From the IMG/VR virus record IMGVR_UViG_3300023116_000031, positions 1 through 64,000 of that record: a stretch of DNA of 64,000 bases; one strand, 5' to 3'. Source of the DNA: a virus. Positions 31,024-37,679 of this stretch are shown here, piece after piece (the first letter of the stretch is position 1; the number at the start of each line of letters is the position of its first letter). The position numbers and the translations under genes were made by a program. A model generated the notes under the pieces. That model was not told the origin of the DNA and made no database searches. It worked only from the letters and a program-made list of their open reading frames with translations.

Positions 31024-31698
31024 ATGAAGATTTCAAGTGAAACCATTTCCATTCTCCAGAATTTTGCCTCGATCAACAACGGGCTTCAGGTCAAGGCTGG
31101 AAATATTCTGCGAACCATTTCTCCCGGTAAGGCTTTGCTCGCGAGCGCAGTTGTCTCTGAGACATTCGATGACTTTTGCGTTTATGATCTGAGCCAGTTC
31201 CTTGGCACTCTTTCTCTGTTCAATGATCCTGACGTTGTGTTTGAGGATGGATATGCTGTCATTACCGATGGTAACAGCAAGGTCAGGTATGTCTATGCTG
31301 ATCCGAATACAATCGTAACCGTTCCTGATCGTGAGTTGACGATTGATCCTGCCATCAAGGTTGTCATCAAGAAGGAAAATCTCCAGAAGGCTCTCAAGGC
31401 AGCGAATGTGCTTGGGCTTCCCAACATCGTCATTGCGGGAGATGAACAAGGAGACGTGGAGCTTCGCGCAACCGATGTAAAGAACAGCACATCAAACCAG
31501 ATCGCTGTTGCACTTCAGGACGACGAGGTTGTTACTTCTCCCGGCAACTCGTTTTCGATGGTCTTCAAGCTCGACAATCTGAAGATCATTCAGGATGATT
31601 ACGTTGTGAGCATTGCAACCAACGGAATCTCTGAGTTTGTTGGAAATACTGCGCGTTATTTTGTTGCAGTAGAGCAGGCTGACTCAAAGTTCAACTAA
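31024..31698 (+). CDS. 45: Sliding clamp (T4 gp45-like)
   Basis: 224 residues, the length of T4 gp45. Shows the clamp pattern MKISSETISILQNFASIN...ILRTISPGKALLA, and FCVYDLSQFLGTLSLFNDPDVVF is a segment conserved in gp45 homologues. The trimeric ring tethers gp43 to DNA and, in T4, also activates late transcription. Start ATG with AAGGAAAATACATA. First gene of the conserved order 45-44-62-regA-43. Confidence 0.92.
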   Translation: MKISSETISILQNFASINNGLQVKAGNILRTISPGKALLASAVVSETFDDFCVYDLSQFLGTLSLFNDPDVVFEDGYAVITDGNSKVRYVYADPNTIVTVPDRELTIDPAIKVVIKKENLQKALKAANVLGLPNIVIAGDEQGDVELRATDVKNSTSNQIAVALQDDEVVTSPGNSFSMVFKLDNLKIIQDDYVVSIATNGISEFVGNTARYFVAVEQADSKFN

Positions 31699-31701
31699 AT
31701 A
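31695..31701 (+). promoter_or_regulatory. Possible late promoter (CTAAATA)
   Basis: CTAAATA formed by the stop codon of the clamp gene and following bases, 18 bases before the gp44 start. Confidence 0.45.
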
Positions 31702-31719
31702 AACAGGATCAACTACTAA

Positions 31720-32667
31720 ATGAGTTTGAACAATGAAGAGTTCCTTTGGGTCGAAAAGTATAGACCCAAAACGATTGATGAATGTATCCTACCGTCAAGT
31801 ATCAAAGCCACTTTCGATGAATTCCTCAAGGCTGGGGATATTCCTAATCTTCTGCTGGCTGGTTCTGCTGGAACTGGCAAGACGACAGTAGCTCGTGCTT
31901 TGTGCGAGCAGATTGGTGCGGACTACATCATCATCAATGGGTCAGAGGAAAGCGGGATTGATGTTCTACGAACGAAGATCAAGCAGTTTGCCTCTACGGT
32001 AAGTTTCAGTGGCGCGAGAAAGATGGTCATCCTCGATGAGGCCGACTATCTTAATCCTTCCTCGACGCAGCCTGCACTTCGTGGGTTCATCGAGGAGTTC
32101 TCTGGAAACTGCGGATTCGTTTTCACTTGTAACTACAAGAATCGAATTATTGATCCCATTCACTCTCGCTGTAGCGTGATCGACTTTCGTATCAACAATG
32201 CAGACAAGCCTCAGATTGCAAGCCAGTTTATGGCTCGCATGGAGCATGTTCTGACCAGCGAGGGGATCGACTTCGACCGCAGAGTTATCGCGGAGCTTAT
32301 CAAGAAGCACTTCCCTGATTTCAGGCGAGTAATCAATGAGCTTCAACGATATTCAGTCAGTGGGAAAATTGATACTGGTATTCTGGTACAAGTTGCTGAT
32401 GTTTCTATCAAGACGCTGATGGGAGCCCTGCGTGAGAAGGACTTCAAGTCCATGCGAAAGTGGGTTGTTGAAAACATCGACAATGACCCGACGCGAATCT
32501 TCCGTAAGATTTATGATTCATTGTATGAATATATCGAACCGGAAAGCATTCCGCAGACTGTGGTTACGTTAGCGGACTACAGTTACAAGCACGCCTTCTG
32601 TGCAGATGGTGAGTTGAATCTTGTAGCCTGTTTAACCGAACTAATGGTGGACGCTAAGTTCAAGTGA
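31720..32667 (+). CDS. 44: Clamp loader large subunit (T4 gp44-like)
   Basis: 315 residues, AAA+ clamp loader. WVEKYRPKTIDECILP is the usual entry. Walker A GSAGTGKTT lies at about 49-57, Walker B VILDEADYL at about 105-113, followed by an FTCNYKNRI sensor and HSRCSVIDF (SRC-type arginine finger). With gp62 it opens gp45 onto primer ends. In T4 gp62 follows directly; here it lies after two inserted genes. Confidence 0.93.
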   Translation: MSLNNEEFLWVEKYRPKTIDECILPSSIKATFDEFLKAGDIPNLLLAGSAGTGKTTVARALCEQIGADYIIINGSEESGIDVLRTKIKQFASTVSFSGARKMVILDEADYLNPSSTQPALRGFIEEFSGNCGFVFTCNYKNRIIDPIHSRCSVIDFRINNADKPQIASQFMARMEHVLTSEGIDFDRRVIAELIKKHFPDFRRVINELQRYSVSGKIDTGILVQVADVSIKTLMGALREKDFKSMRKWVVENIDNDPTRIFRKIYDSLYEYIEPESIPQTVVTLADYSYKHAFCADGELNLVACLTELMVDAKFK

Positions 32668-32671
32668 GGGG

Positions 32672-32956
32672 ATGATGGGTGCATTGAAATATGTAAAGTG
32701 GCCAGTCAAATCTCAGTTCGACGATCCAATGACGAAAACTGAATGGGAATGGCTCGATAATAAGATGCGAGACTATATCACAGAAAGAGTGGCTGGATGT
32801 GATACCCAACAGGCAGTCTTTGCACTTGGTGAGTTGATGGCGGAACTGCACTCACAAAAAACAAAAACAGGTAACGTAAAAAATCAACGTAAGCTAGGCT
32901 TACAGCATGACTACACACTTTTTGTGTATGACCATTTGTTTGAAAGGATTCTTTAA
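32672..32956 (+). CDS. Hypothetical protein (94 aa)
   Basis: GAGGGGATGATGG gives two ATG choices (32672, 32675). Helical with WPVKSQFDDPMTKTEWEWLD at the start and AVFALGELMAELHSQ in the middle. Not recognised. Inserted after gp44 in a stretch that is A+T-richer than the replication genes. Confidence 0.55.
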   Translation: MMGALKYVKWPVKSQFDDPMTKTEWEWLDNKMRDYITERVAGCDTQQAVFALGELMAELHSQKTKTGNVKNQRKLGLQHDYTLFVYDHLFERIL

Positions 32957-32957
32957 T

Positions 32958-34418
32958 ATGGGTTTGGGACGAGGAGATTGGAAGCTGATTACAATTACGG
33001 TTGGTGAATTCATGGGCGATCCACTTACTGCATGGAATGTTGAGCCTTCTCTAAATCAGCGTGCATATTGTGATACGGCTGCAAAGTTAAAACTGCGTGA
33101 GCCTATTCTTAGATCAGTTCTAATAGGAGAACCCATTGGACCGTTCCATCTTGTAGATAAGTATCGCGAACAAACGGGAAAGACCGGGAAATATCGAGGA
33201 CAAAGGGGAAAGTATTGGATTGAGGATGCGAACCATCGCAGAACTCATCTCATCGAGTTTGTTCAAAATAGAGTTTCTATTGAATGGGAGGGTAAGACTG
33301 TATATTTTCGTGATCTGTCTCTATCCGATAGAAAGAATTTGTTGGAATATGAATTGCACATATATGTCTATTTCAATGCTACAGCAGAAGAGCGCGCCAG
33401 ACTATTCCGTCAATTAAATTCGGGAATCCCCCTTAGTGTATATGAAGTGATGAATGCTTATATGAACGATGCTATGAACATCATTCGTATAACCACTGGG
33501 CTCGGAGAACGGTGGGAGGGTGAGGATGAGTATAAGATTCCTGAAATCTTTGATGAGCTTCCATTGAAGCGAAAACAGAGACACCCGTTGTGGGCTGATT
33601 TTGAAAGAGGAGAATGGTACCACACAGCCAGTCTCAAAAATCGGATTGACTTTGCATCAAAGATGTTTATGGTTTTTTGTAAGAAGAATGATCCGAATAA
33701 TGATTCTAGTATCTATTCAGCGTATAGCATGTCCATGAATGATCAAGGAGTGCTTCGACTTCTTCGCAGTAAGAATGATGGGCCTGGATATTGGCAGATG
33801 ATTCAGAATCGTGAAGATGGGTTGTCTAAGAAAATTTTGACAGAGTATTATGATTTTTTGGATGAATTGAATAAGGTATTGCGAGCCGCACCAAAGGGTC
33901 GTAAGGATTTCACCACTCCTATTATGATCGAAGGCATTGCGATGTTCATGTTGGGGATTGAGAATTGGCAGGAAAAGAAGATCGGAAAGCTGATTAAAGA
34001 TTATGGATTGTTCGCTTCGAGCTTCATTGAAGCGCACGAATATATGCGCGAAAATCCTGAAGAGGATACGAAATATTTTGCATATACAAAGGCCTGCGGA
34101 AGAAAGAATGAAGAAGAGTGGAAGCTCAAGAATGACATTCTAAGGGAGTATTTTTCGGAAAACTACAACAATTTCGATCATAAGGTATGCGGAATTAATC
34201 TGGTAAATAAGGGGCAGAAGCGATTCTTTACCCGAGCAGTGAAAATGCGAGTATTGCGTAATCAGGGAAATGTATGCTCTGGGTGCGAGAAGCCGCTAAC
34301 CTTGGACGAATCGCACGCACATCACATCATTCCGGTTGTTGTGGGTGGAGATACTGTGGAATCTAATTGTGAAATGCTTCATCAAACATGCCACATGGTC
34401 AAACACTTGGGGCTGTAA
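32958..34418 (+). CDS. DUF262 (ParB-like) plus HNH nuclease-like protein
   Basis: 486 residues from the ATG at 32958. The N-terminal half has the DUF262 plan of GmrSD, SspE and related proteins: entry ITITVGEFMGDP, NQRA, then WIEDANHRRTHLIEFV, which stands where those proteins have the DGQQRLT nucleotide-binding motif, and FRQLNSGIPLS. The C-terminus is an HNH domain: CSGCEKPLTLDESHAHHIIPV, then ESNCEMLHQTCHMVKH, with two CxxC-type pairs and HHI. DUF262-HNH proteins act in restriction of modified DNA; in a phage it could exclude competitors or be a homing-type insertion. A+T-rich codons unlike its neighbours. Sits between gp44 and gp62. Confidence 0.75.
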   Translation: MGLGRGDWKLITITVGEFMGDPLTAWNVEPSLNQRAYCDTAAKLKLREPILRSVLIGEPIGPFHLVDKYREQTGKTGKYRGQRGKYWIEDANHRRTHLIEFVQNRVSIEWEGKTVYFRDLSLSDRKNLLEYELHIYVYFNATAEERARLFRQLNSGIPLSVYEVMNAYMNDAMNIIRITTGLGERWEGEDEYKIPEIFDELPLKRKQRHPLWADFERGEWYHTASLKNRIDFASKMFMVFCKKNDPNNDSSIYSAYSMSMNDQGVLRLLRSKNDGPGYWQMIQNREDGLSKKILTEYYDFLDELNKVLRAAPKGRKDFTTPIMIEGIAMFMLGIENWQEKKIGKLIKDYGLFASSFIEAHEYMRENPEEDTKYFAYTKACGRKNEEEWKLKNDILREYFSENYNNFDHKVCGINLVNKGQKRFFTRAVKMRVLRNQGNVCSGCEKPLTLDESHAHHIIPVVVGGDTVESNCEMLHQTCHMVKHLGL

Positions 34419-34843
34419 TGAGTGACATTTACAACAAATCGTTCTACGATGAACGCATCAAGCAAATGCCGCTAATCTATGTTGGTGGAAGATTTAGTGA
34501 TGGTGGTAAGTTACCGGAGGAGGATCAAAAAAAGAATCGCGACCTCCTCCGGTATCACTCTGCTGTGTTTACCAATCTCGGGTGGGCAGTTATATGCCCG
34601 CTGGAGATGGATATGTGGGCGTATGATCGTGGGTTAATGAAGTATGAGGACTGTATTGGCAAGGATCTGGTGTTGATTTCTCGTTCAGATATGCTATTCT
34701 TAGCACCGGGCTGGGAGAAGGGAACAGGCACTCAAATTGAGTTTGAGTTTGCCCAAGACCACAACATTCCGATCATTCACGATCATATGTCTGCCCACGA
34801 GTTTCTACATGGCACATGGAGACGAATAGATGAAGTTGGGTGA
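34418..34843 (+). CDS. DUF4406 / nucleoside deoxyribosyltransferase-like protein
   Basis: 141 residues from the ATG at 34418, overlapping the HNH gene stop. LIYVGGRFSD, HSAVFTNLGWAVICPLEMD, SRSDMLFLAPGWEKGTGTQ and EFEFAQDHNIPII form the Rossmann-like plan of DUF4406, related to nucleoside 2-deoxyribosyltransferases. May act on nucleotides or signal molecules. Overlaps gp62. Confidence 0.75.
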   Translation: MSDIYNKSFYDERIKQMPLIYVGGRFSDGGKLPEEDQKKNRDLLRYHSAVFTNLGWAVICPLEMDMWAYDRGLMKYEDCIGKDLVLISRSDMLFLAPGWEKGTGTQIEFEFAQDHNIPIIHDHMSAHEFLHGTWRRIDEVG

Positions 34844-35219
34844 TTTTCTCACCTCCATCAATAAGAGCAAGCAGCCGTTGATGGACGAAGACGAGTTTGC
34901 GGAAAAAGAGTATCCTCCGTTTCCGATCAATCGGACTCTGAGTTACTTCTCGGATACCGTATTGTTCGCAAATGAGATGAACCGAAGACATTGGATCGAC
35001 CATAAGCTCCAGTTCGATTATCTACGAACAGCCGTTCGTCAGAAGAGCCGATTTAGTCGATGGCACAAAGCGAACATTGAGGACGATGTGAAGGTCATTC
35101 AGCAGGTGTATGGGTATTCCTCGCAGCGTGCAATGGAAGTTGCCGATTTGCTCACACCAGAGCAAATGTCAGAGTTGCGTCAGAAACTCAACACTGGCGG
35201 TAAGGGTAAGATTCGCTAA
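34830..35219 (+). CDS. 62: Clamp loader small subunit (T4 gp62-like, Phage_clamp_A)
   Basis: 129 residues, about the length of cyanophage gp62 rather than the 187 of T4. INRTLSYFSDTVLFANEMNRR and a QKSRFSRWHK block, then VYGYSSQRAMEVADLLTPEQ, are the conserved segments of the T4-like clamp loader A subunit. Together with gp44 forms the 4:1 loader. Directly upstream of regA as in T4. Confidence 0.85.
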   Translation: MKLGDFLTSINKSKQPLMDEDEFAEKEYPPFPINRTLSYFSDTVLFANEMNRRHWIDHKLQFDYLRTAVRQKSRFSRWHKANIEDDVKVIQQVYGYSSQRAMEVADLLTPEQMSELRQKLNTGGKGKIR

Positions 35220-35222
35220 ATA
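35216..35222 (+). promoter_or_regulatory. Possible late promoter (CTAAATA) at the gp62 stop
   Basis: CGCTAAATAG, using the stop codon of gp62. Immediately followed by the hairpin that covers the regA ribosome site. Confidence 0.5.
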
Positions 35223-35244
35223 GTCACTCCGAGGAAGGAGTGAC
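35223..35244 (+). promoter_or_regulatory. Hairpin sequestering the regA ribosome-binding site
   Basis: GTCACTCC - gaggaa - GGAGTGAC, perfect 8-bp stem; the right arm holds the GGAG of the regA Shine-Dalgarno, three bases before its ATG. Suggests translational control, plausibly by RegA itself. Confidence 0.75.
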
Positions 35245-35247
35245 AAA

Positions 35248-35667
35248 ATGGCAGATGATGATATTTTCAATGGACTGGGTGTTGAAGTTACGTTACCGAA
35301 TGATGAAAACTTCCTGAAGGTCAAAGAAACCCTTACAAGAATTGGTATAGCATCCAAGCAAAATATGACACTGAGTCAATCCTGTCATATATTACATAAG
35401 CGTGGAAGATATGCTATACTACATTTCAAGGAATTGTTTATTCTCGATGGCAAAAGTGGTCGAACGAACTTCACGGATGAGGATGCACAAAGGCGAAATA
35501 CAATCGCTGCGTTGCTCGCAGAGTGGGGATTGGTCGATTTAGTCGATGATGTTGATGAAAAGCTCTCAATGAGAAGCATCAAGATTGTGCCACATCGAGA
35601 AAAAGCACAATGGAATCTCGTGTCTAAGTATACGATAGGAAATGATAGAAATGAAAACTCTACTTGA
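35248..35667 (+). CDS. regA: RegA translational repressor
   Basis: 139 residues. NFLKVKETLTRIGIASKQ and TLSQSCHILHKRGRYAILHF correspond closely to T4 RegA, as do LAEWGLVDLVDD and the final QWNLVSKYTIGN. About 17 residues longer than T4 RegA because of an N-terminal extension. RegA binds around start codons of early mRNAs, including its own. The ATG follows a hairpin that hides the ribosome site. Its end overlaps the next gene. Confidence 0.92.
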   Translation: MADDDIFNGLGVEVTLPNDENFLKVKETLTRIGIASKQNMTLSQSCHILHKRGRYAILHFKELFILDGKSGRTNFTDEDAQRRNTIAALLAEWGLVDLVDDVDEKLSMRSIKIVPHREKAQWNLVSKYTIGNDRNENST

Positions 35668-36241
35668 AGCAAGTCTTACCCGAATTTATCAGAAAACGCA
35701 AAAGTATGCTGTTGGCGCAGTAACGGCTGAGCGTGGTGGTAGATCCAGGGCCGAGAACAAGGCCAATAACAAGAAAGTTTTAGCCTATCTTCTCGACAAA
35801 GGTTACTCGGTCATCAAGGTGAAGGGTAGCTACATGGAGAATTTCGGAAGTGAAGACGAGCGCGAAGTCGGAGAAGAGTCATTCTTTGTAGCCAATCACA
35901 AGGTTGATGGTGATGATGGCGGAGAGCTTGAGCGCGATCTTATCAAGCTCGGTCGTCTATACGATCAGGATAGTATCCTGAGCGTTCCCTTCGGTAAGAA
36001 GGGATACCTATACGGAACGTCGAAGCGCAGCAACGCCTTTCCTGACTACAATCAGAAGCACGTTGTCGGAAAGCCTGTGTTTGGAGATGCGAAAGGACAG
36101 TTCTTCTCTCGTGTTCGCGGCCGGAAGTTTGCAGTCGAGGCAGCAGAGGAGTTGGAAGTTCCGAATACTCGTAACGGTAAATGGGCAATGAGTCTAATGG
36201 CCGTTGAAGTGAGAAATGCAATGAATAACCTTGAGGAGTGA
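35651..36241 (+). CDS. Conserved T4-like hypothetical protein
   Basis: 196 residues from the ATG at 35651 (AGGA nine bases upstream), overlapping regA. RGGRSRAENKANNKKVLAYL, KGSYMENFGSEDEREVGEES and a NGKWAMSLMAVEVRNAM end give the plan of a conserved T4-superfamily protein family that I can recall only as hypothetical. MKTLLEASLTRIY is faintly CTS-like. Inserted between regA and the polymerase. Confidence 0.65.
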   Translation: MKTLLEASLTRIYQKTQKYAVGAVTAERGGRSRAENKANNKKVLAYLLDKGYSVIKVKGSYMENFGSEDEREVGEESFFVANHKVDGDDGGELERDLIKLGRLYDQDSILSVPFGKKGYLYGTSKRSNAFPDYNQKHVVGKPVFGDAKGQFFSRVRGRKFAVEAAEELEVPNTRNGKWAMSLMAVEVRNAMNNLEE

Positions 36242-36243
36242 TA

Positions 36244-36681
36244 GTGCGTTATTATAGAATGTTTGATGAAGTCGAGCATCCCTCGCTCGCAACCGCTGGT
36301 TCAGCCTGTGTTGATATTAGAGCATATTGTCCGAATGGTTCTTACATCATTGATCCAGGGCAGAGACTTTTAATTCGCACCGGGCTCATTTTTGACATTC
36401 CCGACGGGTATAGCATTCGGCTTCATCCTCGGTCGGGATTGTCTATTAAGAACGGCATCACACTTATCAACGCAGAGGGTGTGATTGACTCTGATTATGT
36501 GGAAGAAGTGAAGATTCCTATCATCAATCTTGGGCATCATCAGTTTACCGTTAATCATGGAGAGCGTGTATGTCAGGCTGAGCTTGTCGAAAATTACATT
36601 GCGTATCCTCAAGAGATCATGGAACCTCCTGCGCGGAAGACAACTCGGGCGGGAGGATTTGGTTCTACAGGAGTAAACTGA
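36244..36681 (+). CDS. dut: dUTPase
   Basis: About 145 residues from the GTG at 36244 (GAGGAG before it). All trimeric dUTPase motifs are visible: AGSACVDI (1), HPRSGLSIK (2), LINAEGVIDSDYVEEV (3, catalytic Asp in GVIDSDY), GERVCQAEL (4) and the flexible arm RAGGFGSTG (5). Hydrolyses dUTP to dUMP, which feeds the ThyX at 58.5 kb. Confidence 0.93.
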   Translation: MRYYRMFDEVEHPSLATAGSACVDIRAYCPNGSYIIDPGQRLLIRTGLIFDIPDGYSIRLHPRSGLSIKNGITLINAEGVIDSDYVEEVKIPIINLGHHQFTVNHGERVCQAELVENYIAYPQEIMEPPARKTTRAGGFGSTGVN

Positions 36682-36682
36682 T

Positions 36683-37408
36683 ATGATTATGGATGGGCGG
36701 CCGCCGACGACAACACCGCTTTATCGAAAACCAGAGACGCGAATCATCAACAAGGTATTTCTTCATTGCTCTGCTTCGGGTCTTCCTGAACATGCTCGTG
36801 TTGATGTGATTGATATGTGGCATCGTAAGCGAGGGTTTGATGAGATCGGCTATCACTACTTCATTGATTTTGAAGGAAAGATATGGCATGGTCGAGACAT
36901 TGAAAAGAAGCCAGCAGCACAGAAGGGGCACAACACAGGATCAGTTGCGATTTGTTTGGCAGGATTACGACAGACAGACTTTCGTTTAGTTCAGCTCGAT
37001 TCATTGATTCACTTGTGTTACGAGATCAATCACGCACACAACGGCAATGTTACCTTTCATGGGCATTGTGAAGTATCAAACAAATCGTGCCCAGTCTTTG
37101 ATTACAAACATTATCTAAAGCTCGATGCTGATGGTGTGCTTGGAGGAAATAGAACAGACATTACGGCTGCACTTGAACTGTTCGATACCGGAGTTGCGAT
37201 TGTTCAACTTCAGCGGCAACTAAATCATTGGTTAGGTTCCAATGGAAAACGAATGGTTCATGTTGATGGCGTGTTTGGTAATGAAACTGCTCAAGCAGTT
37301 ATTGATTTTCAAATTGCAAACGACTTGCCACCAACAGGCAGGGTCGATAGTTTAACGAAGCTACAGCTTCCGATACTTGTATATCATGGAGGACAAGAAA
37401 ATGAGTGA
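36683..37408 (+). CDS. Endolysin: zinc amidase plus peptidoglycan-binding domain
   Basis: 241 residues. Residues about 25-155 are a T7-lysozyme-like N-acetylmuramoyl-L-alanine amidase with zinc ligands His in FLHCSASG, His in TFHGHCE and Cys in SNKSCPVF, and Tyr-containing GYHYFID. A C-terminal peptidoglycan-binding repeat (about 170-235: IVQLQRQLNHWLG, DGVFGNETAQAVIDFQ) follows. Cleaves the host wall at lysis. No signal peptide, so it needs a holin. Unusual position inside the replication cluster. Confidence 0.9.
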   Translation: MIMDGRPPTTTPLYRKPETRIINKVFLHCSASGLPEHARVDVIDMWHRKRGFDEIGYHYFIDFEGKIWHGRDIEKKPAAQKGHNTGSVAICLAGLRQTDFRLVQLDSLIHLCYEINHAHNGNVTFHGHCEVSNKSCPVFDYKHYLKLDADGVLGGNRTDITAALELFDTGVAIVQLQRQLNHWLGSNGKRMVHVDGVFGNETAQAVIDFQIANDLPPTGRVDSLTKLQLPILVYHGGQENE

Positions 37409-37679
37409 AGTGAAAGTGATTCATCCTATCAGCGGGTCCGCTCCGATCATTGCCAAAGTATCAAAACTTCATCGAGATGAGTATTATACACTTGAAAATC
37501 CTCTTTCGTTGGTGTATTATAAAGACGAAGAGAACAAAGAAAGAGTTAGTGTTATCAATATCCTTGTATATGCCAAAGATAAAAAGGTAGATATAAGAGC
37601 CGATCATATTCTGTTCATCTATGAACCTTCGGATGAAACTCTCGAATTTTACAACAAGAAAGTGATTGATGTCGGTTGA
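37401..37679 (+). CDS. Hypothetical protein, Sm-like fold possible
   Basis: 92 residues from the ATG at 37401, which overlaps the amidase stop. Beta-rich (VIHPISGSAPIIAKVSKLH; LENPLSLVYYK; FIYEPSDETLEFYNKKV), in the manner of the small T4-like proteins with a five-strand barrel. No named family claimed. Overlaps the polymerase start. Confidence 0.6.
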   Translation: MSEVKVIHPISGSAPIIAKVSKLHRDEYYTLENPLSLVYYKDEENKERVSVINILVYAKDKKVDIRADHILFIYEPSDETLEFYNKKVIDVG

